DNA of 44,138 nt from positions 1 through 44,138 of the forward strand of contig NZ_AUIY01000030.1 of the NCBI RefSeq assembly GCF_000423945.1, in the 5' to 3' direction. Origin of the DNA: Butyrivibrio sp. XPD2002. Lineage in GTDB: Bacteria; Bacillota; Clostridia; Lachnospirales; Lachnospiraceae. Below the pieces are notes generated by a model, which was not told the origin of the DNA, did not search any database, and was given only the letters and a program-made list of their open reading frames with translations. The stretch's first letter is position 1; each line of letters starts with the position of its first letter. Below are positions 17,401 through 26,795 of the stretch, in pieces. Position numbers and translations under genes: made by a program.

Positions 17401-19680
17401 TTATTTTGTGAACTTCTTCTTGAGATCAAGCCATACCGGTGATGCGATAAAGATTGATGAATATGTACCAGCAACAACACCGACCATAAGAGGAAGTGCA
17501 AAGTTGCGGATATCCGGCACACCGAAGATTGCAAGTGCAAGAACCATGATGAAGGTTGTTACTGATGTGAACAAGCTTCGTGTAATTGTCTGGCTTACAC
17601 TCTTGTTAACAAGATCATCAAGCTGATCCTTACGATTCAGGAATACCTGGTTCTCACGGATACGGTCGAATGTAACGATGGTATCGTTTATGGAGTAACC
17701 GATGATGGTAAGAATTGCTGCGATGAATGTACCACCAACCTGAATTCTTGTAAGTGCATAGCATGTGATAACGACAAGTGCGTCATGTGCAAGTGCGATG
17801 ATAGCTGCTGCACCAAACTTGATATCTCTGAATCTTACCCAGATGTATGCAAGCATAAGGATAAGAGCGATGATCATAGCTGATGTTGCGTCTGCACGCA
17901 TCTCGTTACTGATTGTTGAGCTGATGGACTCAGCTGCGATGCTGTCAGCAGGCACTGAGTAATCAGTCTTAAACATGTTGTCTACAGCTTCACGCTGATC
18001 AACTGTAAGTGTTACTGTCTTAAAGATAACCTGGTTAGATCCTGCAACAGTCTGAACCTGAACTGAATCTACACCTGTGAGATCTCTGATCTTAGGAACG
18101 ATCTCGCTGTCAAGCTTCTCTGTTGTCCACTGCTCGTTGAAGGTTACGCTTGTGGATGTACCACCTACGAAGTCAAGACTGTAGTTGAATGCGCCTTCTC
18201 CGCGTCCACCATTGATACCCATTACTACGAAGCCGATAACGATGATTGCAACGGAAATGCCGTAGAAAAGCTTTCTCTTGGTTGTGAAATCAAAGAGCTT
18301 AAGCTCCTTAGCTTTTCCATACCACTTCTTATCCTCAAGTCCAAGACCATAGAAGATATTTGTAATAGCTCTTGTAACAAAGAGAGCTGTGAACATTGAT
18401 ACAACAATACCAAGTGCAAGTGTTGAAGCAAATCCCTTAACTGTACCTGTTCCGCGAAGGCCAAGGATTGCTGCTGCAATAAGTGTTGTGATGTTACCGT
18501 CAAGGATAGCTGAAAGAGCTTTTCCGTAACCTGCCTTGATAGCAGCCTTAACATCCTTACCACTTGAAATCTCTTCTCTAATACGTGCGAATACAAGCAC
18601 GTTAGCATCTACGGCCATACCTACTGAAAGGATGATACCTGCGATACCGGGAAGTGTAAGTGTGATCTCAAATGCTGAAAGAAGAAGTATCTCAAGTCCG
18701 CAATAGAACATAAGAGCAATACTTGCTGCAACACCGAGAAGCTTATAAACGATGATCATGAACAGGATGATTGCAATGAAACCTGCAATTGCTGCGATCA
18801 TACTTGTATGAATAGCGTCAGAACCGAGCTGAGCACCTACTACGTTAGAACGGAGCTCGTTAAGCTGAAGCTTAAGTCCACCGATACGGATCATTGATGC
18901 AAGGTTTGATGCATCCTCGAATGTCTTCTCACCGGTGATGATAGCTCTACCGTCTGTGATCTCAGCCTGTACGTTAGGAACTGAGATGAACTCGCCGTCA
19001 TAATAGATTGCGATAGACTCGCCGTTTGCAAATGCCTTCTTAGTAGCCTCAGCAAACTTTGTCTTACCTGCATCTGTGAAATCAAGAGAAACAACTACTT
19101 CCTGAGTGTTAGCTGTTCCGGAATTCTGGTAGCCTGCCTGAGCATCTGCTACATCTTCACCCTTAAGTACAATCGAGCCCTCTTTCTCAAGCTCTTCAAT
19201 TGACTTGTTGAGAACGTAACCGATCTGGCCATCTTCGCTAAGGACGTAATTGCCATCCTCATCTACTGTGAAGCCTGAATTGTATGTGTAGTTCTCATTA
19301 CCCTCACTATCAGTCTGTGCGATGAAGTAAAGGTTACCGGGCTGACCAAGTTCCTCAAGAATCTTGTTCGCATCTGTAACACCGGGAATCTCGATGTTAA
19401 TTCTGTTTGAACCTTCCTGATAAACCTGTGACTCTGTACTGTACTGATCTACACGCTGCTGAAGCTTGTAGATTGTATCTGACATATCCTCAGCACTGGG
19501 TGTACCATCACCAAGTACTTCATAGGTGATACTTACACCACCTGCAAGATCAAGTCCGAGATTGATACTCTTAAGTGATCCTGACTTATCGCTTCCAAGA
19601 CCGTACACTGATGTGTATCCAAGCCCTCCAAGCAGCAGTAATGCTACAAGCAAAGCGACTACTGATTTTACTCTTTTCAT
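17401..19680 (-). CDS. secDF: Fused protein-export membrane protein SecDF
   Basis: 759-aa RND-type membrane protein that uses the proton gradient to pull secreted proteins out of SecYEG. SecD half: N-terminal helix, LGLDLAGGVS motif, P1 domain and five membrane helices with GIAGIILSVGMAVDANVLVFARIREE. SecF half: its own first helix, DFVGGTS motif and a second five-helix bundle with TIIGYSINDTIVTFDRIREN. The start is ATG 19680, with GGAGGG upstream, rather than 19737, which would overlap the maturase gene. The maturase stop is 20 bp upstream, so co-transcription with the SCIFF locus is likely. Confidence 0.95.
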   Translation of the reverse strand: MKRVKSVVALLVALLLLGGLGYTSVYGLGSDKSGSLKSINLGLDLAGGVSITYEVLGDGTPSAEDMSDTIYKLQQRVDQYSTESQVYQEGSNRINIEIPGVTDANKILEELGQPGNLYFIAQTDSEGNENYTYNSGFTVDEDGNYVLSEDGQIGYVLNKSIEELEKEGSIVLKGEDVADAQAGYQNSGTANTQEVVVSLDFTDAGKTKFAEATKKAFANGESIAIYYDGEFISVPNVQAEITDGRAIITGEKTFEDASNLASMIRIGGLKLQLNELRSNVVGAQLGSDAIHTSMIAAIAGFIAIILFMIIVYKLLGVAASIALMFYCGLEILLLSAFEITLTLPGIAGIILSVGMAVDANVLVFARIREEISSGKDVKAAIKAGYGKALSAILDGNITTLIAAAILGLRGTGTVKGFASTLALGIVVSMFTALFVTRAITNIFYGLGLEDKKWYGKAKELKLFDFTTKRKLFYGISVAIIVIGFVVMGINGGRGEGAFNYSLDFVGGTSTSVTFNEQWTTEKLDSEIVPKIRDLTGVDSVQVQTVAGSNQVIFKTVTLTVDQREAVDNMFKTDYSVPADSIAAESISSTISNEMRADATSAMIIALILMLAYIWVRFRDIKFGAAAIIALAHDALVVITCYALTRIQVGGTFIAAILTIIGYSINDTIVTFDRIRENQVFLNRKDQLDDLVNKSVSQTITRSLFTSVTTFIMVLALAIFGVPDIRNFALPLMVGVVAGTYSSIFIASPVWLDLKKKFTK

Positions 19681-19700
19681 CTTTTCACCCTCCGTTTTAC

Positions 19701-21128
19701 TCATTCGGCCTGTGCAGCTTTGATCATGATTGCGCACTCTACACGCTTTCTCTGAAGCTCACATCCCGTATGATAGGTTGTATTTATGTCGCCATTAAAG
19801 TTATAGGCGTTTGCAGCACAACCTCCGCTGCAATAATATCTTGCAAAGCACTTCTGACACTCAGGTCTGGAGTACACATTGCTCTCTTTAAACTGTTTCT
19901 GAAGATCAGGTCGTGTGATTCCTTCAAAAACATTACCCATAATAAAGTCTTCGTTACCAACAAACTGGTGACAGGGATAAAGGTCTCCCCAAGGTGTAAC
20001 ACCAAGATATTCACATCCTGAGCCACAACCTGAAAGTCTCTTGGCAACACACGGACCACCTTCAAGGTCTATGTTGAAATGGAAGAAGTTAAAGCCTTTG
20101 CCTTCCTTCTGTCTCTGGAGATAGAACCTGGCAAGCTCATCATACTGCTCACAGAGATAAGGAATATCCTCTTCCTTAATAGCATACCAATCTTCAGGCT
20201 TAGCCACAACAGGCTCAACAGATATCTGCTTAAAGCCGAGATCTGCAAGATGCTTAACATCCTCACAGAAATCCAGATTGTTATGTGTAAATGTACCTCT
20301 TACAAAGTATCTGAGCTGGTGACGGCTCTCCGCTACCTTCTTAAACTTGGGAACGATGTTATCGTATGTTCCCTGACCGCCACGCATGGGACGCATCTTG
20401 TCGTTGACTTCCTTACGTCCGTCTATTGAAAGGACGATGTTCCCCATCTCCTTATTGGCAAATTCAAGTATCTCATCTGTAAGAAGAGTACCGTTAGTTG
20501 TAAGTGTGAAGCGGAAGTTCTTATCGTGTTCCTTCTCAAGGCTTCGTCCGTACTCAACTATCTTCTTAACAACGTCCCAGTTGAGAAGTGGCTCTCCTCC
20601 GAAAAAGTCAACCTCAAGGTTCTTCCTTCCTCCGGAATGCTTGATAAGGAAATCAAGAGCAGCCTTACCGACCTCCTCGGTCATCAGTGCCTTTCTTCCG
20701 TGATACTCACCCTCGTCCGCAAAGCAGTATTTACATCTGAGGTTGCAATCATGGGCGATATTAAGACAAAGCGCCTTGATTACTGTATCTCTCTCCTTGA
20801 ACTCTTCTACGTAATTCTCGTAAACATCATCCGTATAAAGCACCTCGCCTCTGCGAAGCTCAAGTATATCGGATATAGCATCAGATAAATCCTCTGTGCT
20901 GTACTGTGAAAAGCTGCCTGAAAGCTCTGAAACAAGCTCAGGAATAAGTGATTCATCACTTACAGCCTCCGCGCCCTCTGCAGTGATATCAGCAGACTTA
21001 AAGCGCTTTATCAATTGTTCCTCCACAGGATGAATAAGATCAAAAACAATGTCATCCACAACGTGAACGGAACCACTGTTTACATCCAGAACAATATCGT
21101 AGCCGTTGTTCTTGTATGCATGTACCAT
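19701..21128 (-). CDS. scfB: SCIFF radical SAM maturase
   Basis: 475-aa radical SAM/SPASM enzyme that installs a thioether bond in the SCIFF peptide. An N-terminal peptide-recognition region (about 1-95) precedes the SAM cluster motif CNLRCKYCFADEGEYHG. The SPASM region carries further clusters (GCGSGCEYLGV, CHQF, CQKCFARYYCSGGCAANAY). The precursor peptide gene lies 122 bp upstream in the same orientation, the standard SCIFF arrangement in Clostridia. The biological role of the mature peptide is not established. Confidence 0.95.
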   Translation of the reverse strand: MVHAYKNNGYDIVLDVNSGSVHVVDDIVFDLIHPVEEQLIKRFKSADITAEGAEAVSDESLIPELVSELSGSFSQYSTEDLSDAISDILELRRGEVLYTDDVYENYVEEFKERDTVIKALCLNIAHDCNLRCKYCFADEGEYHGRKALMTEEVGKAALDFLIKHSGGRKNLEVDFFGGEPLLNWDVVKKIVEYGRSLEKEHDKNFRFTLTTNGTLLTDEILEFANKEMGNIVLSIDGRKEVNDKMRPMRGGQGTYDNIVPKFKKVAESRHQLRYFVRGTFTHNNLDFCEDVKHLADLGFKQISVEPVVAKPEDWYAIKEEDIPYLCEQYDELARFYLQRQKEGKGFNFFHFNIDLEGGPCVAKRLSGCGSGCEYLGVTPWGDLYPCHQFVGNEDFIMGNVFEGITRPDLQKQFKESNVYSRPECQKCFARYYCSGGCAANAYNFNGDINTTYHTGCELQRKRVECAIMIKAAQAE

Positions 21129-21197
21129 ATAAAATTCTCACTACCTTTTCTAATTTAGGATTATTCGTGCATTTTTATCATAGTTTTCATAAATCAA

Positions 21198-21216
21198 GCA
21201 GCGGCATGGCCGCTGC
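21198..21216 (-). terminator. Intergenic hairpin between scfA and scfB
   Basis: GCAGCGGC-ATG-GCCGCTGC is a perfect 8-bp stem in the 122-bp gap after the SCIFF peptide gene. On the minus strand it is followed only by TTGATTTAT, so it probably acts as a partial terminator or 3'-end stabiliser, letting more peptide than maturase be made (inference). Confidence 0.55.
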
Positions 21217-21250
21217 CTGTTTTATTAAAACTATTTAGTTAAACACACAA

Positions 21251-21400
21251 TTACTTATTAGCAACCTGCTCGCAGCTCTGGTTACCAACAGTGCAGGAAG
21301 TCTTGCAAGCAGACTGGCAAGATGTCTGGCATTCGCCGCAGCCGCCCTTCTTCATAGACTCCTTAAGATTTCTTGTTGCAAGTGTCTTTACGTGCTTCAT
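21251..21400 (-). CDS. scfA: SCIFF precursor peptide (six cysteines in forty-five residues)
   Basis: 49-aa ribosomal peptide. The leader begins MKHVKTLATRNLKESMKKGG; the core has six cysteines at residues 21, 24, 28, 32, 36 and 43, the defining SCIFF spacing. ATG 21400 has AGGAGA upstream. It is one of the most conserved peptides in Clostridia and is always next to its radical SAM maturase, which follows here. No exporter or protease dedicated to it is seen in the window. Confidence 0.95.
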   Translation of the reverse strand: MKHVKTLATRNLKESMKKGGCGECQTSCQSACKTSCTVGNQSCEQVANK

Positions 21401-21461
21401 AGTCTCGTCTCCTTTTCATACAGGATTAATACTGAAAAACAACAGTTTTCCACAGTTCTAT

Positions 21462-21470
21462 AGTATACCA
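21462..21470 (-). promoter_or_regulatory. Candidate extended -10 promoter of scfA
   Basis: Minus-strand TGGTATACT fits an extended -10 element (TGnTATAAT), about 60 bp before the scfA start. The -35 region (TTTCCC) is poor, as is common with extended -10 promoters. Confidence 0.45.
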
Positions 21471-21512
21471 TAGTTTAAGTCTTGGGAAAAGATATATTTT
21501 TCAAGTAAAAAA

Positions 21513-22817
21513 TTACTTATCTTCTGAGCTTTGCTCGTTTTCAGCCGCGCTCTCCTTAACCTCAAAAGCGCCCTCCGGAATATACACAAGAACATCCGTG
21601 ATACGGTTTCTCTTAATGCCGTTAGCTGTGAGTTCCACACCGTTTTCAAGCTTTGTGGTTTCTCCTCCTCTAGGAAGTCTGTCGAGGCTCTCGATCATAA
21701 GTCCGCCGATTGAATCATAATCATCGGATTCAAAGGCTGTTCCGAGAGCATCATTTACATCATCGAGCTTCATGTTACCTTCCACAATGAAGCGGCCATC
21801 GCCCAGCTCTCTGATCTGCTCTTCCTCATCAGAATCGTACTCGTCTCGGATCTCACCGACGATCTCCTCAAGAAGGTCCTCAAGAGTGATCATTCCGACA
21901 GTTGCTCCGTATTCGCTAAGTACAAAGGCTACGTTCTGAGCATTTTTCCTCATCTCCAGAAGAAGATCAGCGGTCTTTTTATACTCATAGGTGTAATAAG
22001 CCTCGCGGAGATAATCGCTTATCTTGAAGTTGTCCTTGTCAGACACCAGAACCATGTCCTTAATATTGATAAGACCAATGATATTGTCCTGATTATCCTC
22101 GTAAACAGGGATTCTTGTGTACATCTCCTGCTTGAAGATTCGAAGCACCTCGTGATACTCAGCATCGGAGCTCACGCAGACCATATCGATTCTGGGGATC
22201 ATTACATCCTTTGCAACAGCGTCTGAAAACTCAAACACGTTGTAGATCATTTCCTTTTCACCACTCTCGATGACACCGTCCTCATGACTTACGTCAACGT
22301 AGGTCTTAAGCTCGTTTTCAGTCATGAGCTTGTGGCTGTTCTTATCAACTCTCAGCACCTTAAGGACTATATCCGCAACCGCATTGACGATCCAGATAAC
22401 GGGAGTGAGTATCTTCATGATAAGAAGGATTATTCCGGCATAGAAAAGTGCCAGATTTTCCGCATAGGTTGTAGCGATTGTCTTGGGAATGATCTCACCG
22501 ATTATGAGAACAACGATTGTGAGAACTCCGGTTCCGATACTTATCGCCCAGTCGCCCCATATCCTCTGAACAAAAATGGTCATAAGGGCAGACGCTGAAA
22601 TATTGACAATATTGTTGCCGATAAGAACCGCAGAAAGCATGTCCTGATAATTATCAAGAATCTTCTGAACCTTGACAGCTTTCTTATTATTTTCATCCAC
22701 AAGAGTCTTGATTCTCACCCTGCTGACGCAGCTCATGGCTGTCTCTGCAGATGAGAAAAACGCAGATAAAAACACAAGAAGAATCAAAACGATCAGCTGT
22801 ATTATGTTCTGTTGCAA
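21513..22817 (-). CDS. CNNM/CBS-domain membrane protein (HlyC/CorC family)
   Basis: 434 aa: DUF21 (CNNM) membrane domain with about four helices, then two CBS domains (roughly 200-320, DVMIPRIDMVCV and TVGMITLEDLLEEIVGEI) and a C-terminal CorC_HlyC domain. Family members are linked to magnesium or divalent cation efflux; 'hemolysin' is a historical name. The start is TTG 22817 with GGGGGT 9 nt upstream; the site overlaps the end of the HAD gene (stop 22820), so translation is probably coupled. Confidence 0.88.
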   Translation of the reverse strand: MQQNIIQLIVLILLVFLSAFFSSAETAMSCVSRVRIKTLVDENNKKAVKVQKILDNYQDMLSAVLIGNNIVNISASALMTIFVQRIWGDWAISIGTGVLTIVVLIIGEIIPKTIATTYAENLALFYAGIILLIMKILTPVIWIVNAVADIVLKVLRVDKNSHKLMTENELKTYVDVSHEDGVIESGEKEMIYNVFEFSDAVAKDVMIPRIDMVCVSSDAEYHEVLRIFKQEMYTRIPVYEDNQDNIIGLINIKDMVLVSDKDNFKISDYLREAYYTYEYKKTADLLLEMRKNAQNVAFVLSEYGATVGMITLEDLLEEIVGEIRDEYDSDEEEQIRELGDGRFIVEGNMKLDDVNDALGTAFESDDYDSIGGLMIESLDRLPRGGETTKLENGVELTANGIKRNRITDVLVYIPEGAFEVKESAAENEQSSEDK

Positions 22818-22819
22818 AT

Positions 22820-23479
22820 TTATTTACCCCCTTCAACTATGTCAAAGATGTCCGCAGGCTTATTTGCAAAAATCACCCCACCTGCTTCTTCCTGTTCCTT
22901 CCTTGTTCTGAAGCCCCATTCAACGCATATACAGGGCATTCCCGAATTCCTGGCAGTGTTGATGTCCACGTCCGAATCACCTACATAGATGCATTCATCT
23001 GCTGTTACGCCAAGAATTTTCATAGCCTCAATAACAGTGTCCGGTGCAGGCTTTTTGCGGATATCCTTGGTCTCGCCGATAGCAACGTCTATCGTATCCT
23101 TAAAATAAAGCTTTGCCAGCTCCCTGGTGGCATCCATGAATTTGTTGGATACTATGGCGAGCTTGTAGCCCTGCTCCTTTAATCTTGCAAGTACCTCCGG
23201 TATCCCATCATAGGGACCACTGTTGTCGTTACAATGTATTTTATAATGTTCTTTAAAATCAGCAAATACAGCTTCAAATTCAGGGTTCTCTAGTCCCTCC
23301 GGAACGCATCGCTCCATCAGCTTCTGAACGCCGTTTCCAACTCTGTACTGAATTTCATGAAGGCTGCAGGTGTCCATCCCATGCTTTTCTAATGCGTAGT
23401 TGGCACTGTTTTTAAGGTCCTCAAGTGTGTACAGAAGTGTTCCGTCCAAATCAAAAATTACAGCCTTATATTGTGACAT
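22820..23479 (-). CDS. HAD-family phosphatase (phosphoglycolate phosphatase-like)
   Basis: 219 aa. HAD motifs in order: FDLDGTLL (nucleophile Asp and acid/base Asp), VSNK (motif II), the KPAPD lysine (motif III) and VGDSDVDINTA (motif IV). The helical cap between motifs I and II fits subclass I, as in Gph and PpaX. The physiological substrate cannot be told from sequence. The MATE gene ends one base upstream (23481), so it is in one operon with MATE and the CBS protein. Confidence 0.88.
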   Translation of the reverse strand: MSQYKAVIFDLDGTLLYTLEDLKNSANYALEKHGMDTCSLHEIQYRVGNGVQKLMERCVPEGLENPEFEAVFADFKEHYKIHCNDNSGPYDGIPEVLARLKEQGYKLAIVSNKFMDATRELAKLYFKDTIDVAIGETKDIRKKPAPDTVIEAMKILGVTADECIYVGDSDVDINTARNSGMPCICVEWGFRTRKEQEEAGGVIFANKPADIFDIVEGGK

Positions 23480-23480
23480 T

Positions 23481-24872
23481 TTATGCAGTTACTGCCTTTC
23501 CGCCGCCCATTTTGGAGACGACCTTTTTCTTTATAATAAAATAGCTTATGAGGTGAGCCGAGGCCGTGATGAACCAGGTCACCGGGTATGAAATAAACAA
23601 AACCGTAAGGTCATGATAAAGTCTGAACACTGTCAGGATCCAGACTATTCTAAGTCCGCAGGCACCGATTATGGATACGATCATAGGTACTGTAGAATAT
23701 CCCATTCCCCTGAGACTTCCGCAGATAACATCCATGAAGCCGCACAGAAAATAAACCGTGCAGATTACAGCCATACGCTGAACGCCGTACTGAATTGTCG
23801 CGGGCTCCTTGGTGTAAATTCCAACAAGCTGACTTCCAAAAAAGTAGAACAGATTACCCATGGCAGCGCCTACAACGAACACCACCGCCAGACAGGTTCT
23901 AAGAACCTTACCGATTCTGTCAGACTTATTGGCTCCCACGTTCTGGCTTGTAAAGGATACGCAGGCCTGATAAACAGCGTTCATAGCCATGTAAACAAAG
24001 CCCTCGATATTGGCAGCTGCTGCGCTTCCTGCCATTGCCACAGAACCGAATTCGTTTATGGATGACTGGATAAGCACATTTGAGAATGAAAAGATGGTTC
24101 CCTGAAGTCCTGCGGGAAGCCCCACCCTGATGATTCTCTTTGCTTTATCAGCATTTACTCTGACCTTCTTAATATCAAGCTTATATATCTCATTTGTATT
24201 AACAAGAGCCTTCACTATCAAAAATGCAGATACTGCCTGTGAAATGATGGTTGCAAGAGCAACACCTGCAACGTTCATCTGAAATCCTATAACAAAAATA
24301 AGATTCAGAATCACATTTATAACACCGGCGTTCATCAGATAATACAGAGGTCTTCTGGTATCACCTGCTGCGCGAAGTACCGCTGCTCCAAAATTATAGA
24401 GCATTGTTACCGGCATTCCGATAAAATATATCTTCATATACGTTGTTGACAGACCGATGACCTCCTCCGGAGATCCCATGAGCTCCAGAATAGGTCTGGC
24501 AGCGACCAGGCCAATTATCGCAATGATAACGCCACCGATAAGCGCCAGGGCAACTGTAGTATGAACTGTTTCTTCAAGCTCCTTTTGCTGTCTTGCAGCA
24601 TAGTATCTGGCTGCAAGAACGTTAACTCCCACAGACAGCCCCATGAACACGCTAAGGAGCATGTTTATTACCGAACCCGTTGAGCCGATAGCTGCAACGC
24701 AGTTGGCACCAAGTGTCTGGTCTCCTGAAAACTGGCCGACAACCACGATATCAGCCGCATTAAAGAGAAGCTGCATCACACTTGATAAAATAAGTGGAAT
24801 GGAAAAAAGGAGAATCTTCGGAAGAAGAGCCCCCTTAGTCATGTCTATCTCGTAACTTTTGTTCTTTCTCAT
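23481..24872 (-). CDS. MATE-family multidrug/organic cation exporter
   Basis: 463-aa antiporter with twelve hydrophobic helices in two homologous halves. It begins with the family's typical KGALLPKILLFSIPLILSSVMQLLFNAADIVVVGQF. The cation drug or metabolite exported is not predictable. I start at ATG 24872 (MRKNKS), since the other ATG at 24893 lies inside the REP-like repeat; neither has an ideal ribosome binding site (GAGGG from the repeat is 14 nt away). Confidence 0.9.
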   Translation of the reverse strand: MRKNKSYEIDMTKGALLPKILLFSIPLILSSVMQLLFNAADIVVVGQFSGDQTLGANCVAAIGSTGSVINMLLSVFMGLSVGVNVLAARYYAARQQKELEETVHTTVALALIGGVIIAIIGLVAARPILELMGSPEEVIGLSTTYMKIYFIGMPVTMLYNFGAAVLRAAGDTRRPLYYLMNAGVINVILNLIFVIGFQMNVAGVALATIISQAVSAFLIVKALVNTNEIYKLDIKKVRVNADKAKRIIRVGLPAGLQGTIFSFSNVLIQSSINEFGSVAMAGSAAAANIEGFVYMAMNAVYQACVSFTSQNVGANKSDRIGKVLRTCLAVVFVVGAAMGNLFYFFGSQLVGIYTKEPATIQYGVQRMAVICTVYFLCGFMDVICGSLRGMGYSTVPMIVSIIGACGLRIVWILTVFRLYHDLTVLFISYPVTWFITASAHLISYFIIKKKVVSKMGGGKAVTA

Positions 24873-24886
24873 TTTAAATAATGATA

Positions 24887-24986
24887 CCCTCATCCGTCAG
24901 CTTCGCTGACACCTGTCTCCGCTCCGCTTCGGTCCGCGCAGAACCGACGTCCACTGGACGTCGTGCGCCCCAGAGGGAGAAGGCTT
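24887..24986. repeat. REP-like dispersed repeat, copy 1
   Basis: A 100-bp element between hisS and the MATE gene, about 85% identical to 31442-31539. It folds into hairpins: GTCAG-CTTCG-CTGAC, GACGTCC-ACT-GGACGTC (itself inside GCGCA...TGCGC), and an outer stem CCCTC...GAGGG. Its ends CCCTCATCC and AGAAGGCTT resemble intergenic repeats common in gut Clostridia. Confidence 0.85.
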
Positions 24987-25020
24987 GAACTGCATCAGCC
25001 TTCCATTGTGGAAGAATAAA

Positions 25021-26289
25021 TCAGTGTTTTAATTCAGTCTTATAGAAATCCTTGAATTCTGTGTAGCCCTGAGTTGTGAGCTGCTCCTTCTGGAATTTCT
25101 TGTTCTTATTCATGCGGACAACAAGAACCTGTCTGCCGTCTGCTCTTTCCTTCTGAGCCTCAGCGATGATCTCTGAAAGCTGCTCTCCGCCGATACCCTT
25201 TTCAACAAGGAAGGCTACCTTGGCCTTTTCATCGGGAATCTGGAAGCCCTCGTCCATCATGATCATGATGATACGCTCAAAGCCGATGGAGAATCCACAT
25301 GCGGGTGTGTCCTGACCTGTGAACTTACCAACCATCTTGTCGTAGCGTCCGCCGCCACCGCAGCTTCCGCCGTACTGAGGCATAGCAACCTCAAAAATAG
25401 TTCCTGTATAATATGACATTCCACGAACAAGTGTGGGATCAAATACAAGCTCAAACTCCGCGCTCTTGGTAGCATCAACGCTGGAGATGATCTCCTCAAG
25501 ATTGCTCTTAACGTCAGCATCAAGGAACTCACCAAGCTCCTCAGCGAGGAATCTGATTCCGTCGATAGCGCCCTTACCCTCTACGTTCTTGAACAGGTTG
25601 AGGTACTTATCGATGCTCTCCCTGACAAAGCCGTCCTTTTCAAGTTCCTCAGCAACACCCTCTAAGCCGATCTTGTCCATCTTATCAAGAGTTATGAAAA
25701 CTGAATCATAGCTCTCCTCCGGGAATCCGCTGTAGGCAGCCATAGCCTTGAGCATACGTCTCTCATTTATTCTGATCTGGAAGCCCTTAAAGCCAAGTCT
25801 TCCAAGTGTAGTTGTAGTTGCAAGGATAAGCTCTATCTCTGCAAGGTTAGTAGGCTCACCGAGAATATCGATGTCGCACTGCATGAACTGGCGATATCTG
25901 CCCTTCTGAGGTCTGTCAGCTCTCCATACATAGCCCATCTGAAGTGCCTTGAAGGGTGAAGGAAGCTCATTCTGGTGATTTGAATAATATCTTACGAGCG
26001 GAACTGTCAGGTCATAGCGAAGCCCTGAATCAGTGAGGTCGTTCTCCTCCTTAGCGCTCTCGAGCTTAAGCTTCTCTCCTCTTTTCATGATCTTGAAAAT
26101 AAGCTTCTCGTTCTCACCGCCCTGCTTGCTGTTAAGGTTAGCAAGTGACTCAACACAGGGAGTATCTATTGAAGTAAAACCGAATCCCGCATAGGTATCC
26201 TTGATAATTCCAATCACGTAGTCTCTAAGTTTCATCTCCTCAGGGAGAATATCCTTCATGCCTGTTACGGGCTTTTTGATAAGTGCCAT
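25021..26289 (-). CDS. hisS: Histidyl-tRNA synthetase
   Basis: Class II aminoacyl-tRNA synthetase, 422 aa. Motif 2 is seen as GYVWRADRPQKGRYRQFMQCDID, the histidine-specific loop as RGMSYYTGTIFEV and GGGGRYDKM, and motif 3 as CGFSIGFERI, followed by the anticodon-binding domain. ATG 26289 has AGAGG upstream; the extension to 26355 reads through the palindromic element and is not real. No aspS follows; hisS stands alone between two repeat elements. Confidence 0.95.
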   Translation of the reverse strand: MALIKKPVTGMKDILPEEMKLRDYVIGIIKDTYAGFGFTSIDTPCVESLANLNSKQGGENEKLIFKIMKRGEKLKLESAKEENDLTDSGLRYDLTVPLVRYYSNHQNELPSPFKALQMGYVWRADRPQKGRYRQFMQCDIDILGEPTNLAEIELILATTTTLGRLGFKGFQIRINERRMLKAMAAYSGFPEESYDSVFITLDKMDKIGLEGVAEELEKDGFVRESIDKYLNLFKNVEGKGAIDGIRFLAEELGEFLDADVKSNLEEIISSVDATKSAEFELVFDPTLVRGMSYYTGTIFEVAMPQYGGSCGGGGRYDKMVGKFTGQDTPACGFSIGFERIIMIMMDEGFQIPDEKAKVAFLVEKGIGGEQLSEIIAEAQKERADGRQVLVVRMNKNKKFQKEQLTTQGYTEFKDFYKTELKH

Positions 26290-26310
26290 TACATACCTCT
26301 TTCTTTTTTC

Positions 26311-26393
26311 TTGTTGATAAGGAAGTTCTGCTCTCGCTACCGCTCGCCAGAACACGTTCAGACCAGGTTCGAAAATACCTCACCAAGTCTTCA
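26311..26393 (+). repeat. Palindromic element, intergenic copy
   Basis: This piece matches the 78-bp repeats at 40617-40863 in reverse orientation: it runs TTGTTGATAAGGAAGTTCTG, then CTCGCCAGAACACG, then ACCTCACCAAGTCT. The main stem is GTTCT (26325-26329) / AGAAC (26349-26353); the second stem is AGAC / GTCT. A 1-bp insertion relative to the coding copies breaks the frame they share. It lies 22 bp upstream of the hisS start and reaches the stop codon of the neighbouring gene. Confidence 0.75.
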
Positions 26394-26663
26394 CAGCCAA
26401 TTCAAGGGATTTGAAAGAACCTTCGCTCTTTTCACGATCTCCTCACGGTTGTGCTTGATGTAAAACTCAAGTGCAGCAATCTCCTCTTCCTCAAATCCGT
26501 CGGATTTCAGAATCTTGTAGCCCGGAATAATACCTTCCGCAGTATCATCCTCAGTGAGTGTCCTGCGGCGGGAAAAGTAAATCCTGATAAAGGTTTTCCC
26601 GGACTTGGAAGTAAGGAATCCTGTCTGTGTCATCTTAAGTTCCTGACCAAAGTTCTTTGCCAT
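26391..26663 (-). CDS. Small hypothetical protein, 90 aa
   Basis: Not recognised. ATG 26663 has GGGGG 5 nt upstream. The protein has a basic stretch (FIRIYFSRRRTLTEDD) and an acidic helical C-terminus (GFEEEEIAALEFYIKHNREEIVKRAK). No membrane segment or signal peptide. Its 3' end touches the palindromic element, so the last codons may be influenced by it. Codon use and site are gene-like; it probably forms its own unit upstream of hisS. Confidence 0.65.
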   Translation of the reverse strand: MAKNFGQELKMTQTGFLTSKSGKTFIRIYFSRRRTLTEDDTAEGIIPGYKILKSDGFEEEEIAALEFYIKHNREEIVKRAKVLSNPLNWL

Positions 26664-26795
26664 ATTTCCCCCATAAGCAAAGGCTTTTAAATACAAGCCA
26701 AAATATCTTTATTAGAATACCACAAAAGATACGTCTCAAACATGATAAATGGACAGCGGCAAAAATACAAGTGCGGCACCGCCATTTTTCATAAA

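Noticed and set aside
25263..25535. Antisense or alternative-frame proteins inside hisS
   Set aside because: Leucine/serine-rich shadow frames produced by the real gene's codon use.
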